NCBI RefSeq assembly: GCF_001428665.1
Contig: NZ_LMIJ01000028.1
Span: 66,315-130,314 of the forward strand
Source: Acidovorax sp. Root219
Lineage (GTDB): Bacteria; Pseudomonadota; Gammaproteobacteria; Burkholderiales; Burkholderiaceae_C
Direction: 5' to 3'
DNA: 64,000 nt
The position numbers were made by a program, and so were the translations under genes. Positions 25,893 through 33,945 of the stretch are shown here, one piece after another (within the stretch, counting starts at the first letter, position 1; each line of letters starts with the position of its first letter). The notes below the pieces were generated by a model that saw nothing but the letters and a program-made list of their open reading frames with translations, was not told where the DNA came from and searched no databases.

Positions 25893-26735
25893 ATGCGACC
25901 ACTTTTTCCCATCCTGCCTTCGCGGCGCAAACATGGCTCGGCCGGCCAACGGGCCGCACAGGGTGGCTTCACCCTGGTCGAGCTGGCGGTCGTGCTGGCC
26001 GTCATCGGCCTCATCATCGGCGCCGTGGCCATCGGCAAGGATGTACAGCGCAACGCCGAGTACACCAAGATCAAGAACAAGTTCATCGACCAGTGGGAGC
26101 AGGCGTACAACCAGTACTACCAGCGCACCGGCGTGGTGGTGGGCGATAGCCAGGTAGCGCCGCGGATCATGGTCAACGGCACTGCCTTTGGCACGGTGGC
26201 GGTGCCTGCCGTGGCACCTTTGTCTGGCGGCGACATGAGTCTTGCTGCTGTCACTGCACCGGCGCCTGTCTGCGAACGTGCCCCTGTGGCGGACGTGCGT
26301 GCCGGTGCCGTTGCAGGCCAGCTTCGTACCCTGATGACCCAGGCCGGGGTGCGTTTGCCCCCAGGCCGTGCCGAGGGCCAGGAAGACCTGTACGTCTACA
26401 CCGACACCAATGGCAACCCCCAGGAAATCCAGATCTGCTTCCAGTGGAACAAGCCATCGACGGCTGCCGGCTCGGGCAACGTGATGGTGATCTCCGGCCT
26501 GACGCCTGACCTGGCCCGCATGCTGGACCAGATGATCGACGGCAAGCCCGATGAGCAGGAAGGCCGCTTCCGCAGGCAGGGCATCGCCAACGGCACGCCC
26601 AACCAGCCGGGCCTGCAATGGATTGTCAACAACACCTCGGGGCAGGGTGCCGTACCCGCCGCGCCGGCGGACGGCAATTCGCGCGATGAAGAGCAGGTCA
26701 TCACGCTGACCGCCATCTACAAGATGAACCAGTAA
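25893..26735 (+). CDS. Type IV prepilin, family A copy 1 (major-pilin-like)
   Basis: A 280-residue prepilin. A long basic leader ends at QGG, then the mature helix FTLVELAVVLAVIGLIIGAV carries Glu at +5. Processing therefore leaves an N-methyl-Phe pilin. The globular part contains GVRLPPGRAEGQEDLYVYTD, ICFQWN, VISGLTPDLARMLDQMIDG and EGRFR, shared with the next two genes and with the gene at 44868. The length is nearly twice that of a common type IV pilin. The ATG at 25893 has GAGGA upstream. It is probably one of the alternative main subunits of the fibre. Confidence 0.9.
   Translation: MRPLFPILPSRRKHGSAGQRAAQGGFTLVELAVVLAVIGLIIGAVAIGKDVQRNAEYTKIKNKFIDQWEQAYNQYYQRTGVVVGDSQVAPRIMVNGTAFGTVAVPAVAPLSGGDMSLAAVTAPAPVCERAPVADVRAGAVAGQLRTLMTQAGVRLPPGRAEGQEDLYVYTDTNGNPQEIQICFQWNKPSTAAGSGNVMVISGLTPDLARMLDQMIDGKPDEQEGRFRRQGIANGTPNQPGLQWIVNNTSGQGAVPAAPADGNSRDEEQVITLTAIYKMNQ
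25965..26153 (+). repeat. Pilin N-terminal repeat, copy 1 of 3
   Basis: This 189-base segment encodes the hydrophobic helix and the following YTKIKNKFIDQWEQAYNQYY stretch. It is almost identical to 26812-27000 and more diverged from 27706-27894. Outside this block the three genes differ clearly. Confidence 0.8.
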
Positions 26736-26757
26736 GCCGGGTCAGGGAAACACCATC

Positions 26758-27594
26758 ATGAAAAACTTCTTCAAGAATCCCCAGCGTGGCCTGCGCTCGG
26801 CTCGCCAGCAAGGCTTCACCTTGGTCGAACTGGCTGTCGTGCTGGCCGTCATCGGCCTGATCATCGGCGCCGTGGCCATTGGCAAGGACGTGCAGCGCAA
26901 CGCCGAGTACACCAAGATCAAGAATAAGTTCATCGACCAGTGGGAGCAGGCATACAACCAGTACTACCAGCGCAATGGCGTGGTGCTGGGTGATAGCCAG
27001 ACGGCTCCGCAGAACATGGTCAACGGCGCCGCGTTCATCGCTGCCGCCGCCAAGCCTGGAGATGTCCGGTCCGGCCGCGACATGACAGGAGCTACGGCTC
27101 CATCGGCCATTTGCCGCGGCGCCAAGGGGCAGAACATGACCCGCGCTTTCGACACGGATGCGAACCGCGATCTGCGCACGCTGATGACACGTGCCGGTGT
27201 TCGCATGCCCCCGGGCCGTGCAGAAGGCCTCGAAGACCGCTATGTCTACCTCGACAGCAACGGCAATCCCCAGGAAATCCAGGTGTGCTTCCAGTGGAAC
27301 AAACCGATGGCCACTGGTGCGGGCGTCGGTGATGTGGGGGATGGGGCGGGCAACGTGATGGTCATCACCGGCCTGACTCCTGATCTGGCCCGTTCGCTTG
27401 ACCAGATGATCGATGGCAAGCCCGATGAGCGCGAAGGCCGCTTCCGCAGGGAGGGCGTTCTGAACGGTACCCCCAATGTGCCTGGCCAGGAATGGAACCG
27501 CACCAACCGCGACAAGATGGGTACCAACAACAACGATGGCCTGGACGAAGACCAGGTGGAAATCGTCACGGCCATCTACCGCATGAACCAGTAA
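26758..27594 (+). CDS. Type IV prepilin, family A copy 2
   Basis: A 278-residue prepilin 22 bases after copy 1. The leader MKNFFKNPQRGLRSARQQG is cleaved before FTLVELAVVL (Glu+5 present). The N-terminal third is nearly identical to copy 1, including the DNA sequence. The globular part keeps GVRMPPGRAEGLEDRYVYLD, VCFQWN and GLTPDLARSLDQMIDG but has a different variable region (about residues 85-130 and the C-terminus). It is either a second main subunit or a variant used under other conditions. Confidence 0.9.
   Translation: MKNFFKNPQRGLRSARQQGFTLVELAVVLAVIGLIIGAVAIGKDVQRNAEYTKIKNKFIDQWEQAYNQYYQRNGVVLGDSQTAPQNMVNGAAFIAAAAKPGDVRSGRDMTGATAPSAICRGAKGQNMTRAFDTDANRDLRTLMTRAGVRMPPGRAEGLEDRYVYLDSNGNPQEIQVCFQWNKPMATGAGVGDVGDGAGNVMVITGLTPDLARSLDQMIDGKPDEREGRFRREGVLNGTPNVPGQEWNRTNRDKMGTNNNDGLDEDQVEIVTAIYRMNQ
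26812..27000 (+). repeat. Pilin N-terminal repeat, copy 2 of 3
   Basis: 189 bases in the same register as copy 1 with only scattered, mostly third-position differences. Long identical runs cover the stretch encoding QRNAEYTKIKNKFIDQWEQA. Confidence 0.8.
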
Positions 27595-27657
27595 CTGGTG
27601 GCAGCCCTGCTACCACTTTTCTCACAACCTATCACTCACACCTCGTCGGAGATTTCG

Positions 27658-28584
27658 ATGAAACAGATGCAATCATTTCGCAAGCTTGGCCGCAAGGTCC
27701 AGCAAGGTTTCACCCTGGTGGAGCTGGCCATCGTGCTGGCCGTCATCGGCCTGATCATCGGTGCCGTGGCCATCGCCAAGGACGTGCAGCGCAATGCCGA
27801 GTACCAGAAGGCGATCAACAAGTTCGCCTACCAGTGGAAGATGTCTTACGACCAGTACTACCAGCGTACCGGTGTGGTGGTGGGTGATTGCCAGCAGGCT
27901 CCCACCTACATGATCGATGGCTCCGAAACCTCGATCAACAACAGCAACGCATGCGCCCGCGCCGGCTCCATGGCCGTGCCCGGCATCCCCGCCAGCTTCA
28001 CCAACCGGGGTGCAAAGATCTGCGCTGGCCAGGGCTATGCGGCAGACACCGTCGGCCAGGGCGACAAGGCGCTGGCAGGCCTGAACCTGCGCACCCTGAT
28101 GACACAGTCCGGCGTGCGCATGCCCCCTGGCCGTGGCGAAGGGCATGAAGACCGTTTCCTGTACATCGACTCCAACGGCAACCCCGCCGAGCTGCAGGTC
28201 TGCTTCCAGTTCAACGACGCCGGCGTGGCCAGCGGCGCTGGCAACGTGATGGTGATCCGCGGCCTCACACCTGACCTGGCGCGCTACATGGACCAGGTGA
28301 TCGATGGCAAGCCCGATTCCCGCGAAGGCCGTTTCCGCATCCAGGGCCGCCCAGCCCACCAGACGGCTGCGACCGAGGCGAACGCGCCCGGTACCCAGTG
28401 GGAGGCCAACAACACCCAGGGCGTGGCCATCAATGTGGCTGGTAACAGCACCCAGATGAACACCAGCGACACGCGCCAGGCGGTGGTCAATACGTCCGGC
28501 AGCGCTGGCGGTACGACTGATGGCCGCAAGCTGGACGAAGACCAGGTCATCCTGCTGACCGCCCACTGGATCATGGAGCAGTAA
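27658..28584 (+). CDS. Type IV prepilin, family A copy 3
   Basis: A 308-residue prepilin with leader MKQMQSFRKLGRKVQQG, cleaved before FTLVELAIVLAVIGLIIGAV. It is the longest of the tandem set and has extra Cys residues (GDCQQAP, NACARAGS, AKICAGQ, QVCFQF), so it may carry additional disulfides. Shared motifs are GVRMPPGRGEGHEDRFLYID and GLTPDLARYMDQVIDGKPD. The Thr/Asn-rich tail (about 245-290) is unique. The ATG at 27658 fits the leader length; an upstream in-frame start at 27598 is unlikely. Confidence 0.9.
   Translation: MKQMQSFRKLGRKVQQGFTLVELAIVLAVIGLIIGAVAIAKDVQRNAEYQKAINKFAYQWKMSYDQYYQRTGVVVGDCQQAPTYMIDGSETSINNSNACARAGSMAVPGIPASFTNRGAKICAGQGYAADTVGQGDKALAGLNLRTLMTQSGVRMPPGRGEGHEDRFLYIDSNGNPAELQVCFQFNDAGVASGAGNVMVIRGLTPDLARYMDQVIDGKPDSREGRFRIQGRPAHQTAATEANAPGTQWEANNTQGVAINVAGNSTQMNTSDTRQAVVNTSGSAGGTTDGRKLDEDQVILLTAHWIMEQ
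27706..27894 (+). repeat. Pilin N-terminal repeat, copy 3 of 3
   Basis: 189 bases aligned without gaps to copies 1 and 2. It is more diverged, especially where it encodes YQKAINKFAYQWKMSYDQYY, but keeps long identity in the helix-coding part. Confidence 0.7.
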
Positions 28585-29088
28585 TTGAACGGCACCCGTA
28601 CCGTCAAGCTCGGGGCCCTGGCCCTGGCCACTGCCTTGCTGGCTTGTGGCGCCTGGCTGGCGCAGAGTGGGCTCAAGAAGCTGGCGTTCGAGCGCCAGCA
28701 GACCGCCCAATTGCGCCAGAGCCTGGACAGCGCCCGTAACCTCATGCCCGAGGTGGAGCAGCGCGAGCGCCTTGTGCAATCGCTCAAGCAGGTGGCGCAG
28801 CAGGTAGACCGCCTGGGGTTCGATCCCGCGCAGTGGGGCGAGCGCAAGCTGCGCCGCACGACAGGGCCGGCTACCCGCGTGGAGGCTGCGCAGTTCCTGG
28901 GCGAGCTGGGCCGTGGCGGTGCAGGATCCATCTTCGTTGCCGATCTCTTCGAGGTCGCCACCCTGTCCCCTGAAACGGGTCTCTTCCAGATGCCGCAGCC
29001 AGGTGACAAGGGGCTGACGCTGGGTGCCAGCGGCACGCTGTATTTCCAGACGGTTTCCGTCGCCCCACCGCCCAGGACCATGCCATGA
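28585..29088 (+). CDS. Pilus accessory membrane protein (PilO/MshJ-like position)
   Basis: A 167-residue protein starting at TTG 28585, immediately after the TAA of the pilin gene, with GGAG at 28575-28578 as SD. One N-terminal membrane segment (LGALALATALLACGAWLAQ) is followed by a coiled-coil stretch (FERQQTAQLRQSLDSARNL ... RLVQSLKQVAQQVDRL) and a small beta-rich end. This architecture and the place in the operon match the bitopic alignment-complex proteins of type IV pilus and MSHA systems, but similarity is too weak to name it surely. Its stop overlaps the next start by 4 bases. Confidence 0.65.
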   Translation: MNGTRTVKLGALALATALLACGAWLAQSGLKKLAFERQQTAQLRQSLDSARNLMPEVEQRERLVQSLKQVAQQVDRLGFDPAQWGERKLRRTTGPATRVEAAQFLGELGRGGAGSIFVADLFEVATLSPETGLFQMPQPGDKGLTLGASGTLYFQTVSVAPPPRTMP

Positions 29089-30401
29089 GCGCTGCCGCCG
29101 AACATGTTTACCGCGTCGCCAATGCAGGGTGGGTGCATTGCCACGGCCACCAGGCACAGGAAGTGCCTGCCTGGCCCCGGCTCACGCATACCGCGCTGGT
29201 GGTGCTGGACCTGGACGACGTCTTCACCGATGTCTGGCGCTTCGAAGGCAAGTCCGAATACGCCACGGCTTTGATCGAGAAGCGCGTGCGCACGCAAGGC
29301 CTGGTGGAGGGCTCTGCCCACATCATCATGCACCGTCTGCTCAAGGTGCCAGGTGGGTTCCAGGCCTTCTTTTCCGCGGTGTCGCTGGATCTGTGGCAAC
29401 GCAGCTCGCAGTGGGCTAAGGAGCAAAACGACCACTGCCTGGTGATGACGACCGGCGGCCTGCTGTGCAATGGCGTGGACGCGGGCCAGGCGCGCCTGCT
29501 GCTCTCGCAGCGCCGCCTGATGTGCTTTGCCCACAGCGAGGAGGGCATGGTGTTCGCTTCCACCCAGGCACTAGGTTCGGGCGCGTCGGCCATGACCAGT
29601 TCTGCCCAGGTGCTGGTGGCCAACCAGAGCGCGCTGCTCAGCCGCCTGGGGCCCGATGCGGTGGAGTGGGGCGCCTTGTGGAGCACCCAGCCCGCCGATG
29701 GTGAGATCTGTGTATCGGCCTTGCAGGGCGTGCTGGGCAGTGCACCTGTGGTAATGAAGGCTGCAGAGCTGTCGTTGGCCGGCGAGCGGGTGCAGACGGT
29801 GATGCCCGCGCTGGCGCGCGACGCTGCAGGCCGGCATGCCCTCAATCCCTTTGCGGAGCGCGTGGCCTGGCGTGCGGAACGCTGGGTGGCGTCGATTACG
29901 GCGCTCACGGCGGTGGTTGGCGGTGCCTTGGTTGCCGTGGGTGCATTCACCAGCCAGCAGGCCGATGCCCAGCGCGACGAAGGCCAGAGCCAGCGCGCGC
30001 AGCTCGCGGCAATGCAGCAGCGCATCCAGGCAGTGACCACCGTTCAGGCGCCGCAGCAATTGCTTCCCGTCGCAGATTTTTCGCGCACGCTGGACGAGGG
30101 CGCCCGCTACGACCCCATGGCCTTCCTGGCCGTGCTCAAGTCGTCCACGGGCAGTGACATCCGCATCGTGCGGGTGAAGCTGGAGGCCACCCAGCAGAAC
30201 CAGAACCCGAACCGCGCGCGTGCCTTCCGCGTGGATGGCGTGGTCGCGCCCGGAGCCTCGGCATCGGTGACCCGCTGGGTGAGCCTGATGTCCGCCGCTG
30301 GCTGGACGCTCAAGGCCATGGACCCTGCCGAATCTTCTCAAGGCGCTTTCTCCTATGAACTGGTTGCCAAGGCTGCCGCACCCGGGAACATGAAACCATG
30401 A
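29085..30401 (+). CDS. Pilus biogenesis inner-membrane protein (PilM/PilN or MshI-like, tentative)
   Basis: A 438-residue protein with a large N-terminal cytoplasmic domain (1-265, no motif I can name), a single membrane helix near 270-292 (WVASITALTAVVGGALVAVGAF), a coiled-coil segment (QRDEGQSQRAQLAAMQQRIQ) and a C-terminal periplasmic domain of about 100 residues. The layout of cytoplasmic domain, helix, coil and ferredoxin-like domain is that of GspL or a PilM-PilN pair. It is coupled by 4-base overlaps on both sides. Role in joining ATPase and secretin is inferred from layout and context. Confidence 0.6.
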   Translation: MSAAAEHVYRVANAGWVHCHGHQAQEVPAWPRLTHTALVVLDLDDVFTDVWRFEGKSEYATALIEKRVRTQGLVEGSAHIIMHRLLKVPGGFQAFFSAVSLDLWQRSSQWAKEQNDHCLVMTTGGLLCNGVDAGQARLLLSQRRLMCFAHSEEGMVFASTQALGSGASAMTSSAQVLVANQSALLSRLGPDAVEWGALWSTQPADGEICVSALQGVLGSAPVVMKAAELSLAGERVQTVMPALARDAAGRHALNPFAERVAWRAERWVASITALTAVVGGALVAVGAFTSQQADAQRDEGQSQRAQLAAMQQRIQAVTTVQAPQQLLPVADFSRTLDEGARYDPMAFLAVLKSSTGSDIRIVRVKLEATQQNQNPNRARAFRVDGVVAPGASASVTRWVSLMSAAGWTLKAMDPAESSQGAFSYELVAKAAAPGNMKP

Positions 30402-30997
30402 AATACGCAGCACTGCTCTTGAATGTGGTTGCCGTCGCATTGCTCGGATGGGCGATGTACGGCGTGGTGCAACTGGTCCAAGCCCGCACGCCCAACGTCC
30501 GGCCGCCTGAGATGTCGCTGGCAGCCTTGCCTGAGGCGCTGCGCACCGACCAGGCGCGGGTGGCGGATGCTTTCGACGCAATGGCCCGCATTCAGAAGCA
30601 GGCATCTGGCCGGGGCGTGGACCCGCAAACCCTGATCGCGCTGCCCGCACCGGGTCGCGAGATCGTCGGCAGCGTGCAGATGCCCATGCGTTCGATGTCG
30701 TTGCACCTGGACAACCTGGCCACAGAGACGCAATCCGTCGTGATCGATGACCGCCTGGCCCGCCAGGGTGCGCGCCTGCCCGAAGGCGGCCGCATCACCA
30801 AGGTGGAGCCCAACCGGGTCGTGATTTCCGAGCGTCTGGGCCGCCAGACGCTGACCTTGCCCGAAGTGGGGCTTCGGGTCGGAACGCTGCGCTGGCCCGA
30901 TGGCTCGCTGGCGAGCATCAGCAGCCAGCAGTTTAAGGCCGGCGTGCCCGGCACGGCACCGGACAACGCCCAGGGCCCTATCAGGAGCCTGCCGTGA
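30398..30997 (+). CDS. PilP/GspC/MshK-like inner-membrane protein
   Basis: A 199-residue protein with an N-terminal membrane helix (ALLLNVVAVALLGWAMYGVVQLV), a linker, and two short beta-repeat units. The clearest is GRITKVEPNRVVISERLGRQTLTLPE, the G-x-I-x-x-I-x-x-x-x-V-x-L pattern of the PilP/GspC homology region that contacts the secretin. It directly precedes the secretin gene, as in type IV pilus and MSHA operons. Name by position and pattern only. Confidence 0.65.
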   Translation: MKYAALLLNVVAVALLGWAMYGVVQLVQARTPNVRPPEMSLAALPEALRTDQARVADAFDAMARIQKQASGRGVDPQTLIALPAPGREIVGSVQMPMRSMSLHLDNLATETQSVVIDDRLARQGARLPEGGRITKVEPNRVVISERLGRQTLTLPEVGLRVGTLRWPDGSLASISSQQFKAGVPGTAPDNAQGPIRSLP

Positions 30998-31132
30998 TGA
31001 GCAAAGGTGCCGCAGCGTCCATGCGCTCCTGCGGCCTGCGGATGTGCCCGGCAGTCTGAACTTCGCGCACAGAAGAACGTACCCATTTTCAAGAAATCCA
31101 TGAATCACCCAAGCGGTGCCAAGGACAGCGAT

Positions 31133-32956
31133 ATGACCCATCCTCCGATCTTCAAGCCCCTGGCCCTGGTGTGCGCCGCGTTCATTCTCAGCGGTTGCGC
31201 CAATGGGCCGCCGCGCAGCGCCTCCAGCCTGCCCGCGCCGGACACCGCGGCTGCCGACCAGATGCGCGAGAACGCGGTGGCCGAGGCCAAGCGCCTGCTG
31301 GAGCACCAGCAACTTCTGCTGGCAGACCTCAACAGGCCCGCACCGGCACCGGTGATCGCACCGATGGCACCCGTGTTCGATCCGCTCGAAGGCAAGTTGA
31401 TCAACGTGGCCATGTCCAAGGCCAGCATCAGCCAGATCCTGGGCGCATTCGCCGATGCCGGCAACCTCAACCTGATCGTGGACCCCAACGTGCTGCGTGG
31501 CGGCCAACTGGCCGACATGTACCTGCGCCAGGTGACCCTGCGCGAAGGCTTCAACGAAGTGATGCGCACGTACGACGTGGCGGGCGAGTTTCGCGGCAAC
31601 ACGCTGCGCGTGAGCCTGACCGAGGAAAAGTTCTTCTCGCTCAACTTCCTGAACACCAAGTCCAGCATCCAGATGGGGTCGGGGGGCAATGTATTCGGCA
31701 GCAGCAATGGAGGCGGCGGTGGGAGCAGCGGCGGGGGCGGCGGTGGCTCCAGCGGCGGCTCGGGCGCCCAGCAGGGCAGCCTGACCATGTCGGGCTCCGG
31801 CGGCAGCTCTGCCGATCCTTACGCAGACGTGGCCAGCGCGCTCAAGGCCCTTCTGGAAGACGACGCCAAGGATCGCCTGGAGCAACAGCAGCAGGGCGCG
31901 AACGTGCAGGCGCCGGGCTATTCCCCATCCACGCCTTCGGCCTGGACGGGAACACCTGCCCCCAATGGAACAGGCGCGGCGAACGTGGCCCGGGGGCCCG
32001 GGGCGCTAGGTCCATCGGTGACCACCATCAAGGAAGAGGGCGGCTTCACCCTGAACTCCCAGACCGGCACGCTCTACGTCAAGGCGCGCCCATCCAAGAT
32101 GCGCACGGTGGAGAAGATGCTGGCCCAGATCCACAAGGTGCTGGGAAAGCAGGTGTATGTCGAGGCTCAGCTGATCGACGTGCAGCTGGGTGACAACTTC
32201 GAGTTCGGTGTGGACTGGAATTCATTGCGCAGCCGCCTGGCCACGGGCTTCGGCTCCTCGCCCATGCAATTGGGCGGCAGCAACGGCACGCTGCCCAATG
32301 CGGGCAACGGCTACCCTGCACGCGCCATCTCGATCCCCGCCGCGCTCATCGGCAGCCTGACCGGTCCTGCCTTTGGCGCGTCTTACCAGGGTAGCAACTA
32401 CGGCATCGTCATCAATGCGCTGCGCGCGTTTGGCAACCTCAAGGTGCTGTCCAACCCCAACATACAGGTGCGCAACGGCACGCCGGCACTGCTGTCGGTG
32501 GGCACCAGTTCGCGCTATGTATCGCAATCGGCCTCCACGCAGACGGTACCCGGCGGCGGCGCATCCACCACCTCGTCGAGCGTGCAAACCGACACGGTGT
32601 TTTCTGGCGTCATGGTCGGTGTACTCCCCATGGTGCGTGAAGACGGCCGTATCGAGCTGATGCTCAACCCGATGCAGAGCGATGTGGACCCGGCCAGCCT
32701 GCAACTGGTGGCGGTGGGGGGCGAGAACCTCATATCGTTGCCCAAGGTCAGCTACAAGGGCCTGACAACCACCCTCAACGTGGGTGACGGCGACGTGGTG
32801 GTGGTGGGCGGCCTGATCGATCAGCGCAACTCCAACAACGACCGCGGTGCCCCAGGTGTCTCCGACGTGCCGCTGCTGGGCAAGTTGTTCGGCAACGAAA
32901 ATAAGGTGCACAACAGCCGTGAGCTGGTCATCGTTCTGCGGGTGCGTGTGCTATGA
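31133..32956 (+). CDS. mshL: Secretin lipoprotein of MSHA-type pilus (MshL-like)
   Basis: A 607-residue outer-membrane secretin. ATG 31133 has AAGGA 7 bases upstream and opens a lipoprotein leader (ILSGC|ANG); an earlier ATG (31100) lacks an SD. An N-domain (KASISQILGAFADAGNLNLIVDP) precedes a Gly/Ser-rich linker (about 185-225). The secretin domain contains VYVEAQLIDVQLGDNFEFGVDW, NPNIQVRNGTPALLSVG, GVMVGVLPMVREDGRIEL and VVVVGGLIDQR, ending NSRELVIVLRV. It forms the pore through which the fibre passes. The short N-region is more like MshL than PilQ or GspD. Confidence 0.88.
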   Translation: MTHPPIFKPLALVCAAFILSGCANGPPRSASSLPAPDTAAADQMRENAVAEAKRLLEHQQLLLADLNRPAPAPVIAPMAPVFDPLEGKLINVAMSKASISQILGAFADAGNLNLIVDPNVLRGGQLADMYLRQVTLREGFNEVMRTYDVAGEFRGNTLRVSLTEEKFFSLNFLNTKSSIQMGSGGNVFGSSNGGGGGSSGGGGGGSSGGSGAQQGSLTMSGSGGSSADPYADVASALKALLEDDAKDRLEQQQQGANVQAPGYSPSTPSAWTGTPAPNGTGAANVARGPGALGPSVTTIKEEGGFTLNSQTGTLYVKARPSKMRTVEKMLAQIHKVLGKQVYVEAQLIDVQLGDNFEFGVDWNSLRSRLATGFGSSPMQLGGSNGTLPNAGNGYPARAISIPAALIGSLTGPAFGASYQGSNYGIVINALRAFGNLKVLSNPNIQVRNGTPALLSVGTSSRYVSQSASTQTVPGGGASTTSSSVQTDTVFSGVMVGVLPMVREDGRIELMLNPMQSDVDPASLQLVAVGGENLISLPKVSYKGLTTTLNVGDGDVVVVGGLIDQRNSNNDRGAPGVSDVPLLGKLFGNENKVHNSRELVIVLRVRVL

Positions 32957-33945
32957 GCCTCATCCACGACGCACTGAAATCCATGGACACGGCCACGGCA
33001 TCCCCTGCTGCGCCCGCTGCCACGGCCCGGCCTCGCGCTGTCACCGCCCCGCGCGGCGGCCGCCCTGCGTGGCTGGATGGTGCCCTGGCATTTGCCATCG
33101 TGGTAGTCGCCGGTGGCCTGGGCTGGGTGCTGTGGCAAAGCCAGAAGCAACCCAAGCCACTGCCGCCCGTGGTGGCTGCGGCGGCACCGGCCGCGCCGGT
33201 GGCCATGCTGCCGGCACTGGCGGCCTCGCAGCCGCTGGTGGAGGTGCCGGCGGTTGCCGGTGCCACGCCGGTGGTCGATTCGCCTGCTGCCAGTGCGCAG
33301 ACCGCTGCGGTGGCTGCCGCCACGGCGCCAGCCCCCATGCCTTCCTCGGTTGCGCCCGCGCCGTCAGCGCCGGCACCTGCTGCGCAGGTCCAGGCCGCCC
33401 CAGCCCCCGCCGCCGCACCGGTGTCCGCACCCGCCGTGGTGGTCGCGCAGGCCGCCACCGGCCAGGCCGACGTTCGCCCGGCCACGCCGCGCCCTGCGGC
33501 AGCGCCACGCCCCGCCCATGCCCCGCGTGCGGTCGCCCCGCCTGTGGTGGTGCCAGCCCCCGCGCCCGTGGTGGACGAAACGCCTGTGGAGCTGCGCTTC
33601 GCCCGCTTCGTGGCCGCCATGAAGAACAACCAGACGGCCGATGCCGAGCGCGAGCTGGCCGCCCTCAAGTCGCGCCTGCCTGCCGGCTCCCTGGGCCTGC
33701 TGCGTGCCCAGGCCTGGTTCGACCTGCGCGCCGGCAACGATGCTGCCGCTGCCGAGCAGTACCGCGCCATCCTGGACCGCATGCCTGGCGATGAAGAGGC
33801 CTCCATCAACCTCGCCAGCATCCACAGCCGCAGGGGCAAGCCCGAGGAGGCCCGTGCGACGCTGGGCGCCGCCCTGCGCCTGTCTCCCGACTCGGCTGCG
33901 CTGCGTTCGGCCTTGGGCCAGTTCACACCCAACGCCCGCCAATGA
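32953..33945 (+). CDS. TPR membrane protein (MshN-like)
   Basis: A 330-residue protein. The short cytoplasmic N-terminus MSLIHDALKSMD is typical of GspB/MshN-type partners. One membrane helix follows (WLDGALAFAIVVVAGGLGWVLW), then a periplasmic Ala/Pro-rich spacer (about 55-200), then TPR-like repeats (QTADAERELAALKSRLPAGSLG ... EEARATLGAALRLSPDSAAL). It probably spans the periplasm between the ExeA-like ATPase encoded next and the secretin. It overlaps both neighbours by 4 bases. Confidence 0.75.
   Translation: MSLIHDALKSMDTATASPAAPAATARPRAVTAPRGGRPAWLDGALAFAIVVVAGGLGWVLWQSQKQPKPLPPVVAAAAPAAPVAMLPALAASQPLVEVPAVAGATPVVDSPAASAQTAAVAAATAPAPMPSSVAPAPSAPAPAAQVQAAPAPAAAPVSAPAVVVAQAATGQADVRPATPRPAAAPRPAHAPRAVAPPVVVPAPAPVVDETPVELRFARFVAAMKNNQTADAERELAALKSRLPAGSLGLLRAQAWFDLRAGNDAAAAEQYRAILDRMPGDEEASINLASIHSRRGKPEEARATLGAALRLSPDSAALRSALGQFTPNARQ

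Noticed and set aside
31670..31830. Repetitive GGC/AGC stretch considered as a tandem DNA repeat or CRISPR-like array.
   Set aside because: It lies in frame within the secretin gene and simply encodes a Gly/Ser linker; there are no spacers.
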